Shown: one piece after another, positions 10,901 through 22,900 of the stretch | Layout of the letters: the number at the start of each line of letters is the position of its first letter | Position numbering within the stretch: position 1 is the stretch's first letter | Assembly (NCBI RefSeq): GCF_963082655.1 | Contig: NC_081555.1 | Location: 27,243,766-27,307,765, forward strand | Source: Stomoxys calcitrans | Taxonomy: Eukaryota; Arthropoda; Insecta; Diptera; Muscidae | DNA length: 64,000 nt | Direction: 5' to 3' | Notes under the pieces: model-generated | What the model saw: the letters and a program-made list of their open reading frames with translations, nothing else | What the model was told of the DNA's origin: nothing | Database searches by the model: none | Position numbers and translations under genes: made by a program

Positions 10901-13900
10901 AAAATTTTACCCATGATCATTATATTAAGGGAATGTCATAGCACCACCGAAGTGAATCGAATCCCACAGCTTCGCAATTGTTCTTAACCCCCACGGATGC
11001 ATCCTTGCATGCCGTCAATCCAGCTTTGTGTTCATCTTTATAGTCATCGTGAATGAGGACATCGACTTGCTTCAAAGAAGCTTCATACAAGAATGTACCC
11101 TATTTCTTCTGTGGTGAAAAGGAATGAAACAAAAGAACATTCAAATCATCTCAACTTTCCTGAGTTGTCTTCTTACCGTTTGCATCATTTTCAAAATGCA
11201 GTAAACATGACATTTGGCATTCTTATCATTAGACAGGGAACCAGCTCTAATTCATCAGCAATTTCGTTAGTAATTTTGAGGATTTTTGATAGGCCCACAT
11301 TTCGCATAATTCCATCGGCAACCCACATTTGTTCTTCTGTTGCCTACAGCGGTCAAAAAAAGTATTCATCATTAGCAAAATTGATAATAAATTCACTTAT
11401 TTTGGGTAATTGAAGAAAATTTAAAGTAAACAAATAATGCAGTTTTATGCAATAGTTTATTTTTCGTAATATGTTTTAAAATAAATTCAAAAAATAAATT
11501 TAATTAGCGCAAAAAATGCAATTTTATATAATAACACCAAAAAGAGAACAAAAAAAGTATTCATCATTGATGTGCTATCATCAAAGTCAAATTCAAATAT
11601 TATTTGGGAATCCCCCTTTTCTGTTTTATTTAGTAAAGGAGGCTTTGCCCTTGACAGCAAATATTTAATTTCATTGAAAATATAGTTTTTGTCAAAATGG
11701 GTCGTAAGCAAAACGAGGTTTCTGATGAGGTAAAAGTTTTGATAATAAAACACCACAGGAATGGTTTAACTCAAAAAACTATCAGTGAAATATTAAATAG
11801 ACCACGATCTACTATACAATCCATCATCAGAAAGTGGACAGAAACGAAAACTGTTGACAATAAACCAAGATCTGGTCGACCAAAAGCACTTTCAGTTGGA
11901 GATGTGCGTTGGCTAGTGCGGCAAGTTCAGAAAACTCCGAAGACAAATGCGACCATTCTTCGTAAAAACACTATGGAATATTTAGGGAAGGAAGTTACTA
12001 CACAAACAATTCGAAATACACTCAAAAGGCATAGTTACAGAGGAAGAACTGCACGTAAGAAGCCCTTTATAAATAAAATAAACCGAGTGAAAAGGCTAAA
12101 CTTCGCAAAAATGTATGTAAAACAGCCCGAATCATTTTGGAAAACAGTCATTTTTGCAGACGAGAGCAAGTTTAATCTTTTTGGGTGCGATGGAAAGGTC
12201 ATAGTGTACAGAAAACCAAATACAGAGCTTGAAGAACGAAACACAGTTGCTACTGTAAAACATGGTGGAGGTGGTTTAATGGTTTGGGGGTGTATGGCGG
12301 CTTCAGGAGCGGGAAATCTTGAAATTATTAATGGAGTAATGGATCATAAGTATTACATTTACATTTTAAAGAGGAATTTAAAAGATAGTGCTGTAAAACT
12401 TGGGCTTGGTAATAACTTTCAATATTATCAAGATAATGACCCCAAACATTCTGCTTTAAATACCAAGATGTGGATGCTGTATAACTGCCTCAAAGTCATT
12501 AAAACTCCTCCTCAAAGTCCCGACTTGAACCCAATTGAACATCTTTGGGAACATCTCGAACGCAAATTGAGAACGCGCAATTTTTCGAGCAAGAGTCAAA
12601 TGCAACGGGTGATAATGGAGGAATGGACTAATATAGACCAAAATATAACCGCTAAATTAGTCCAATCGATGTCAAACCGTTTAAAAGAAGTTATAAGACG
12701 CGGTGGTCGAATAACAAAGTATTAATTTTTTTAAATTATGTTATTTATTTTTTTGTTTTTTTGCAATGATGAATACTTTTTTTGTTTAATTTTTTGTGTT
12801 CAGCTGTAAAATGGCCCTTTTTGTTCCAATAAATACTATTTTTTTCTTTAAAAACAATGAAATTGTGTACATATATATCACACAAGCACTACTGCATCAT
12901 TAGTTTAATATGTTTTTATTCCAATTGTCTTTTGTAGACTTATTAAAAAAAAAACATTGAATGATGAATACTTTTTTTGACCGCTGTATAAGAAAGTTCA
13001 AATACTACAATAACAATAAAACTGGTCAAAATAATGAAAAAACTTGCGTTTTTCTCTGAGTTTTTAACCCCTCAACGCCTGGCCCTCGATTTCCTTGTTC
13101 TTTTTTATTGAAATTTTGTATATTCCATTATTTTAAGCATTTATATTGACGCAGAAATTTTTTAGGTATTGAAAAAAAACAAAATTGGAGAAAATTAAAA
13201 AACATGTCATTTTATTTCCCAAGCCACTATGTTCTTACGAAAAAAAGAAACATTTTCTGTATATTTAATTTCCAAAGCCACTACGTTTTTACAAAAAAAA
13301 AAAAAATCTTATATTTTATTAGCATACCCCTGGTCCGCTTTGCTACCCCTTTGGCACAAGTTGAAAGTTTAGACCGCACGTCATGAATTGGATATATACT
13401 GTAGTTGTTGGATCTATAATGCTATATGGTGTTGTGGTCTGGTGAGCGGCGCTTCAAAAGTCCACCTACTGTTCAATACTCAACCGGATCCAAACGATGG
13501 CTTGTTTGGTCATCACAGCCGCACTGAGGACGACGCCATCTGATGCACTGAATTTAATGCTACTTCTAATGCCTCTGAACATTGCGGTTAGACAAATTGC
13601 AGCAACCACTGTCGTGAGACTAAGGGAGCCTTCTCTTTGGTCATGTGGCGGCTACGGATACTGTGTTATCCAGGGGGGGGGGGGGGGCTTTGGTATTGGA
13701 GACAGTATTTAAAGATAGAGTGTATAAATTGCGCTGTTTGGATGCCAGATGTAGTTAGTAAACGTGGGCCCCATCTTTCAGTTATACTTTAGTTACATTT
13801 AATGGTCAGCAGGTGTAGTTGGTCAAAAAGAACCCAATTTTTCTTTCAACTAAAAAAATTATTGAATCAATTTTTTAATTGAAATCGAATCCCGCCGCTT

Positions 13901-16900
13901 CGCAATTGTTCTTAACCCCAACGGATGCATCCTTGCATGCTGTCAATCCAGCTTTGTGTTCATCTTTATAGTCATCGTGAATGAGGACATCGACTTGCTT
14001 CAAAGAAGCTTCATACAAGAATGTACCCTACTTCTTCTGTGGTGAAAAGGAATGAAACAAAAGAACATTAAAATCATCTCAACTTTCCTGAGTTGTCTTC
14101 CTACCGTTTGCATCATTTCCAAAATGCAGTAAACATGACATTTGGCATTCTTATCATTAGGCAGGGAACCAGCTCTAATTCATCAGCAATTTCGTTAGTA
14201 ATTTTGGGGATTTTTGATAGGCCCACATTTCGCATAATTCCATCGGCAGCCCACATTTGTTCTTCTGTTGCCTATAAGAAAGTTCAAATACTACAATAAC
14301 AATAAAACTGGTCAAAATAATGAAAAAACTTGCGTTTTTCTCTGAGATTTTTAACCCATTAACGCCTGGTCCTCGATTTCCTTGTTCTTTTTTAATGAAA
14401 TTTCGTATATTCCATTATTTTAAGCATTTATATTAACGCAGAAATTTTTTAGGTATTGGAAAAAAAACAAAATTGGAGAAAATTAAAAAACATGTCATTT
14501 TATTTCCCAAGCCACTATGTTCTTACGAAAAAAAGAAACATTTTCTGTATATTTAATTTCCAAAGCCACTACGTTTTTACAAAAAAAAAAATCTTATACT
14601 TTATAAGCATACCCCTGGTCCGCTTTGCTACCCCTTTGGCACAAGTTGAAAGTTTAGACCGCACGTCATGAATTGGGTATATACTGTAGTTGTTGGATCT
14701 ATAATGCTATATGGTGTTGTGGTCTGGTGAGCGGCGCTTCAAAAGTCCACCTACTGTTCAATACTCAACCGGATCCAAAGGATGGCTTGTTTGGTCATGA
14801 CAGCCGCACTGAGGACGACGCCATCTGATGCACTGAATTTAATGCTACTTCTAATGCCTCTGAACATTGCGGTTAGACAAATTGCAGCAACCACTGTCGT
14901 GAGACTAAGGGAGCCTTCTCTTTGGTCATACACAGATAGAATGTCTGTAATTACACAAAAATAAATGCATTGGAAAAAGTACAGCTAATGGACAGGGTTG
15001 TCGAGTATGGTTAATGTGGTAGTTGTATCATAGATGCGTTTTCGCTATTAATACGATTCAAAAACAACATACCAACACACGGCCCTTGAAGCCATCATAC
15101 CTAATATGGTTGAAAAGGACGAAAATGTAATAGGGCTTTCATGCGTATATGGCAAGGATTTCAAAATCATCTTTGGAGCTACTAGACCGTGTCCAAAGGG
15201 GGCTTTGGTATTGGAGGCAGTATTTAAAGATAGAGTGTATAAATTGCGCTGTTTGGATGCCAGATGTAGTTAGTAAACGTGGGCCCCATCTTTCAGTTAT
15301 ACTTTAGTTACATGTAATGGTCAGCAGGTGTAGTTGGTCAAAAAGAACCCAATTTTTCTTTCAACTAAAAAAATTATTGAATCAATTTTTTAATTGAAAA
15401 TTACCAAAATTTCAATCGCGATATTTTTTTGGTTATTTTTATTTTCTGTATAGGCTATGCAACTCCTTTGCCAATTCTGACCATCGTCGTATTTTGGGTT
15501 ATCAGGCGGTATTCTATGAAAACATTCATGGTTTGTCTTCATCTGATATTTGAGAAATACTAAGTTTTTGGCCAGCTGACCGTACTATGCGTAGGTTTGC
15601 TGAAGAAAGTATGTCGAGGGAACTGTATGCACTCTACTCTTGTCACAACTCGATAGGAAGGAATTGGGGGCTTTGGCCACGGAAGGTACAATGGATGTTT
15701 ACGGCAGTTGTTTGGCCGATGTTCAACTACGGATGGCACGAGCTCTGAACAACTGTGTCCACCCCGGTATGATTGAGTAGGTACAGAGTACCGCCGCGGT
15801 GCTGGTCTCTTGAGCAGGCAATGGTGCCAGGAGAGAGGCGCTGAATGCCATTCTAAGTTTTAAGCCTTTGTACCTGAATGCTGGTCGTTTTCTATTCTAT
15901 GCTCCTAAGCTGGTTAAAGTTTTTCCAAGCAACCTTTTTTGCTTTTTTGTAGAAAACCGTAATGTTTTATTATCCGATTTCGCTGGCATCATTAGTTGTG
16001 TTGGGCTCCTCGACGTCCGTGTCTGATATTGTTCGGATCGGTCTATAGTTGGGTATGCTGCCATATATACCGATCTCCAGATCGGTCATAAAATTTGTAC
16101 TAAACCCCTTCACATTTCGAAAGTTGTGTAGATCGGAATTGATTTTTTTGGGTATATCAGCCATATAGATTAATCACCCGTTTAATGGTCTAGGACACTG
16201 AATTTTGTTGAGTTGCATCCCAACTCAAGTTCGGACTATATTTGGATATAGCTGCTATATAGACTTATCACTCGTGAATATGATTTAGAATAGTGTAATG
16301 TGTAAGAAGTCTCGACGTCCCTGGCGAGTTTAGTTCAGATCGAACCATATTTCGATATAGCTGCTAAGGTTTCATAAATGGTGTATCTTTTACCGGGCTT
16401 GACGTAATGAAGTTAATATGTATATCCAAGATGGTTGGTATAAAGTTGGGCCTGTCGAACTTAATGCGTTCTTACTTGTTTCTACATTCTTTTCACTCGA
16501 AAACTCACGATTCACGTGCACACCTCTACTCGAGTGTATTTGCAGCTTTGGACGTTGCCTATTAATCTCTGATATAAAAAGCTCGAAAATATCATTTGTG
16601 CTTTGGGAAGAACACTTTTTCTCTTCAGATGACACTACCAGTTTGTATAATTTCTTATGTATGTATGTTTTCTGTCCAAACGTCTGTTGGGCTTACTGTA
16701 CTAAGCTTCTTGTCTCTCCAAGAAAAGTTTGCAAACCTGTCGATGTATTATTCCCTATATTGCTTACTGCAATTTCAATGAGGATATGCCTGTACTAAAA
16801 CTATCAGTTCGATGTTTCATTCTTTGAGAACATTTTTGGAATTTATTTCCGCTATCACGGTTTTCTCACATTACCGTCTATCCGTCTTCATACGAGTAGA

Positions 16901-19900
16901 CATTTCTCTTATCTTTCTTGTTTGCTACTGACTGCATAGTGTCCTTTGTAAATAATCGATTATTTGACCAAAAATATTAATCAGCTTGTTTGACACTTTT
17001 TCGTTACAGCTTAACAAAGGATCATGTTTTGCGCCCCAAATATCCTTTACTGCTGGAACAGCCTTTTATCAAATACTATGAAGTAGCAGAAGTTGATATA
17101 CCGCAATGGTTTAAATCCGTTGTTGATTCGACTGGTATAAAAACTCATCGTAGGCAAGTATTTTTTATTTATTCTTAAATAAAAGTCACTTTTGAACAAG
17201 TTTTTTTTGTTTAAATTTTAACAAAAACAACTACTATTGCTTGCTTTCCTTTGATTTCATTATATTAAAAAAATGGTTTTTTTTTACCAACACTTTTTGT
17301 CTCTCTCTATATTTTGATGAAAACTAATTATGTAAAAAATAAAAACTTTGAAATTATCTTGTCGCTGCTATTTTGCCTCTCTAATAACAAATTAATATCA
17401 CATTTCCTTTGACTTTTTGATCGGTTATGTTGTTTTTTTATACTTATTATTTTGTTTGTTTTTTTTTATTTTTTTATTAATCTTTTTATTTGTAGGTAAC
17501 TTAAATTTTAATCCTTAAAAAACAAAATTCCCCCAATACAAAAGTGTAAAGAAAAAAAAAACAAAATTATCAAAAATTCGAAACAAACAAAAAACACAAT
17601 CGAAACATTAAAAAAAGATATATTCAAACTAAATCAGAAAATACAATACACGTATTTGTTGAAATTAATACAAACAAAATGTAAAACATTTTTACATTAT
17701 ACTACTTTGTCCTACCAACCACCCTCGTAAGTATTATCTTTGAATATTTTATTTGTTTTTGTTTTATTGAAGTAAACTCCTCAGAGAAAGATGGTAATGG
17801 AAAAACTAGTAAAATGCAGATTGAAATCAAGAAAACTAAAGTTTAAAAATGAAAATGAGAATAATATTTTAAAATTTATTTCTAATTTTTTTTATCTAAA
17901 GAAAATTTACAAAATATACAAATTACAAATTTTTTTTTCCGAAGTAAATTTTGTCAAAATTTTATTTCAATTTTTGTTGGTTTTCTCTTTCGAGACAAGC
18001 CCAATGATCGGAGATGCAAATGGAAAAGGAAAGCCAAAGATAGCAACACACACCAACCACTATGGGACGCGTTTCGTCTTTGGTTAGAAGACTTTTCAAC
18101 CATATGAGGTGTGATGGCTTCAAGGGTCGTGCGTTGGTATGTTGTACTTGAATCATATTAATTGCGAAAACGCATCTATGATACAATTACCACATTAACC
18201 AAGCTCGACAACCCTGCTTATTAGCTGTACTTTTTCCAATGGATTTATTTTTGTGTAATGGCAGACATTCTGTCTGTGGTAAATTACACTTCTTTCGTAC
18301 CACACATGAATTTGTTCATCTGTTGGAAGTTGTATTGATGGCTTCGAACGCTTAAGATAACGCAATGGCTCTCGCTGTTGCTCCGTGTGCCTAGGTTCGA
18401 ATTCTGGCCGGGCTCTGCCGAATTTTTAATTTTTCAAGTTTTTTGCCTGTTAGGGCGAGATCATCAAACTTTTCAGTTTTCGTTTTATTCTCTTTCGAGA
18501 CGAGCTTAATGATCGGAGATGCAAATGGAAAAGGAAAGCCAAAGGTAGCAACACACACCAACCACTATGGGGCGCGTTTCGTCTTTGGTTTTTATTTCCA
18601 TAGAAAATTTTGTCAAAATTTTATTTTATAGAAAATTTTTTCAAAAATGTATTTCTATGGAAAATTTTATTTCCATAGAAAATTTTATCAAAATTTTATT
18701 TCTATAGAAAATTTTGTCAAAATTTTATTTCTATAAAAAATTTTGTCAAAATTTTATTTCCATAGAAAATTTTGTCAAAATTTTATTTCTATAGAAAATT
18801 TTGCCAAAATTTTATTTCTATAGAAAATTTTGCCAAAATTTTATTTCTATAGAAAATTTTGTCAAAATTTTATTTCTATAGAAAATTTTGTCAAAATTTT
18901 ATTTCTATAGAAAATTTTGTCAAAATTTTATTTCTATAGAAAATTTTGTCAAAATTTTATTTCTATAGAAAATTTTGTCAAAATTTTATTTCTATAGAAA
19001 ATTTTGTCAAAATTTTATTTCTATAGAAAATTTTGTCAAAATTTTATTTCTATAGAAAATTTTGTCAAAATTTTATTTCTATAGAAAATTTTGTCAAAAT
19101 TTTATTTCTATAGAAAATTTTGTCAAAATTTTATTTCTATAGAAAATTTTGTCAAAATTTTATTTCTATAGAAAATTTTGTCAAAATTTTATTTCTATAG
19201 AAAATTTTGTCAAAATTTTATTTCTATAGAAAATTTTGTCAAAATTTTATTTCTATAGAAAATTTTGTCAAAATTTTATTTCTATAGAAAATTTTGTCAA
19301 AATTTTATTTCTATAGAAAATTTTGTCAAAATTTTATTTCTATAGAAAATTTTGTCAAAATTTTATTTCTATAGAAAATTTTGTCAAAATTTTATTTCTA
19401 TAGAAAATTTTGTCAAAATTTTATTTCTATAGAAAATTTTGTCAAAATTTTATTTCTATAGAAAATTTTGTCAAAATTTTATTTCTATAGAAAATTTTGT
19501 CAAAATTTTATTTCTATAGAAAATTTTGTCAAAATTTTATTTCTATAGAAAATTTTGTCAAAATTTTATTTCTATAGAAAATTTTGTCAAAATTTTATTT
19601 CTATAGAAAATTTTGTCAAAATTTTATTTCTATAGAAAATTTTGTCAAAATTTTATTTCTATAGAAAATTTTGTCAAAATTTTATTTCTATAGAAAATTT
19701 TGTCAAAATTTTATTTCTATAGAAAATTTTGTCAAAATTTTATTTCTATAGAAAATTTTGTCAAAATTTTATTTCTATAGAAAATTTTGTCAAAATTTTA
19801 TTTCTATAGAAAATTTTGTCAAAATTTTATTTCTATAGAAAATTTTGTCAAAATTTTATTTCTATAGAAAATTTTGTCAAAATTTTATTTCTATAGAAAA

Positions 19901-22900
19901 TTTTGTCAAAATTTTATTTCTATAGAAAATTTTGTCAAAATTTTATTTCTATAGAAAATTTTGTCAAAATTTTATTTCTATAGAAAATTTTGTCAAAATT
20001 TTATTTCTATAGAAAATTTTGTCAAAATTTTATTTCTATAGAAAATTTTGTCAAAATTTTATTTCTATAGAAAATTTTGTCAAAATTTTATTTCTATAGA
20101 AAATTTTGTCAAAATTTTATTTCTATAGAAAATTTTGTCAAAATTTTATTTCTATAGAAAATTTTGTCAAAATTTTATTTCTATAGAAAATTTTGTCAAA
20201 ATTTTATTTCTATAGAAAATTTTGTCAAAATTTTATTTCTATAGAAAATTTTGTCAAAATTTTATTTCTATAGAAAATTTTGTCAAAATTTTATTTCTAT
20301 AGAAAATTTTGTCAAAACTTTAATTCTATAGAAAATTTTGTCAAAATTTTATTTCTATAGAAAATTTTGTCAAAATTTTATTTCCATAGAAAATTTTGTC
20401 AAAATTTTATTTCTATAGAAAATTTTGTCAAAATTTTATTTCTGTAGAAAATTTTGTCAAAATTTTATTTCTATAGAAAATTTTGTCAAAATTTTATTTC
20501 TATAGAAAATTTTGTCAAAATTTTATTTCTATGGAAAATTTTGTCAAAATTTTTTTTTATATTTTTTTTCTATAAATTTTTTTTTATAAATTTTTTTGTT
20601 TTCAAAATTTTGTCAATAAAAAAATTTCCTTTAAAAAAAAATATTTCTTTGTAAAATTGTGAAAAATTTTTTTCTTTATAAATTTTATCGACAGTTTAGT
20701 TAAAAAATAAAATAGTTTCTATAGAAAAATTTGTTTTTTTGCAAACTATTTTGTTATAAACATTTAGTTTTCATATTTTTTTTTAATTTTGTTAAATTGT
20801 ATATCTTTAGACTTTAAATTTAAGGGCTGTTTTTTGTATATTACATGCTCGTATATGGCTATTTCAGATAAATTGAAATATTTTTGTAAATTAATTCTTT
20901 TCCATTCCCATCTTTGTTTTATATATAAAATGTGTATTTGTTATATGTTATATACGTATTATTTGGATTTGTTGAATTAATTGCATTTCATTAATGGTTT
21001 TGATATTTCCTTGTTTACTCCATTACTAATTGTATTTGCATGCGGTGGTTTCATTTTTTTCTTTCTTTTTAATCATATTTTCATTGTATTTATAAGTATG
21101 TTAACATTTTTCGAAAATTCCAAATTATATTACCATACAAGAAAATAATATAAAAAAAACATCACTATAATGTTAAAGAAAATGTATTCTGTAAGCAATG
21201 ACAATGATGAACAAACAACGGTTCTAAACTGGAAAAAGAAAGACGAGGGGTGACTGAATGAGCTCTACTCCTGTCGCAACTCGATAGATAGGGTTTGGGG
21301 GTTAGGGTTGGGGACGGTGCACTGGAATTTTACGACGATGACATGGTACAGGTTACAGCGGTGGTGTTTATAACGGTGGTAGATATGGTTGAAGTAAACT
21401 CGCCTGGTAACCGCATTTGCCAACGGCTTCATTAGGAGACCTCTGGCCCATTGTGATGAGGTGTTCAACCTAGAAAGAAATGAAATGGAGAAGGGAGACA
21501 CGAAAGCCATTAGAAAATAATAAAGAAAAACTAAAAAGCCGGCATAGAGACCGAAAGAAGTCTCACCAGCTAGAGGGTCACAACGTCAGACATCCCTGGC
21601 CCTTGCAGAAGTCCAGAATGACTCGGGGGTCGAAAGACTTTAGTGATCTCAGTGAAGACAAGAGGTGTTCACTCATAATCCTAACATTTTACCCGTCATC
21701 GTGGGGCATCCTTGAACCAAGAGGAAGGTTATCAAGCTTTGCTGGAGCCGTCAAGTGCAAATGAGCCAGCAAGTTGGACAGGGCGAGTGCTGCTCATACA
21801 ACACAATCAGTGAACCCTACACAGTGCGAGCTCCTTGATAGGATAGGCGCATTCTCCGAGGATCTCGCAAAAGGGACGCTTCTCGTGGTGCTGTAGGGTG
21901 TAGAGTATGCAAGGTCCTGTGACCGTGTTTTTTTTACGGAACAAAAAGGCAGTTTTCCTGGGGCTGGGAAAGCAAGTCCTGATAGGAGACCTGACTGGTT
22001 GTTGCAATCTCAGATCTTTAACCTTGCACACAAGTAGAAGCGAACTTCCGCAGGAATTGATGGTGATAAGGAAGCCGGTTGTACGTACCGTATTGATCCG
22101 ATGAGATCTTTCATCGGCAAGGGCTGCCGCCTCAGTGTACAACACACTGCTACAACAACATGATGGGGTTGAGTTGGAGACGGTTGAGCATCTTTTGTTG
22201 TTTGGCTGGCAATTCCGGGCATGAGGCAAAGGATTATGGGTTAAAATCTCTTTCCGTGCCTGGGCTCTCTGCAGATACAAAACTCTAACGTTTACCTGGA
22301 CTACTACTATAGGCGCCGCAAATGGCTGACAGGTTTCTAGAACCGATCGCCGGGGGAACGATGATCTCTTCGTTCTTGCCTTCAGTTTGAGCGTGGGCTC
22401 AGTTGATATTGATGTTGAGCTAGCTGAAGGGTCCTCGAATTGCTGACGGGTTTATAGAACCGATTGATCTGTTCGTTCTTGCCTTCAGTTTCGGCATGGA
22501 CTCAGTTGAGTTTTATGTGGAACTATCCGAGGGGTCCCCAATGGTTGATCTGTTCGTCCTTGCTTCAGTTTCTGCAAGAGCTCAATTGTAATTTATGTTG
22601 AACTAGCTGAAGGGGCCCGCTCCGCAACGTCATCTTTTACAATTTTTATTCTACTTTTTAAGAGCTGTCACCCACTAAGATATTTGGCCAGAAACTAAAT
22701 ATCAAATCGGTGTTCTTATCTCAAATAACTTTCATTTGAGTCCTATATTGTTATGGTCCGACAATATGTCCTGGGGGTTGTTTTGGGGGCGGCTCACTGA
22801 CACTTTGCCCCAAAAATGGATATCAAATTCGTATTCTATGTTGCCTTGCCGGAAAACATGTATTGTAGGGAGTTTGGGACGGTCATTCAGGCACTGAAAA

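Larger units (their letters stand above)
10955..15398. repeat. Old tandem duplication inside hep intron 4 (units A and B)
   Basis: Unit A (10955-13882) and unit B (13883-15398) share, in the same order, an OBP pseudogene fragment, a poly-A/T spacer (AAACATGTCATTTTATTTCC), a LINE reverse-transcriptase fragment, and a common end (CTTTGGTATTGGAG to TTTTTTAATTGAAA). They differ at scattered positions, so the event is not recent. Unit A is longer because a Tc1-like element is inserted. Unit B carries a ~260-bp fragment of the SINE-2 family (14929-15190) in place of ~50 bp of unit A. Confidence 0.9.

Noticed and set aside
16418..16798. 126-residue plus-strand ORF in hep intron 4
   Set aside because: Starts inside a dispersed repeat end and continues into unrelated sequence; no coding signature.
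17156..17160. GT donor at 17158 for hep exon 5
   Set aside because: It shifts the frame of the following exon, which has a long open frame matching the Hep tail only with the GC donor.
18591..20560. CRISPR-like regular repeat array
   Set aside because: Units are contiguous with no spacers and the context is a eukaryotic intron; it is a tandem satellite.
21807..22280. 157-residue minus-strand ORF
   Set aside because: It spans a short retroposon and LINE-like debris, so it is a chance fusion.
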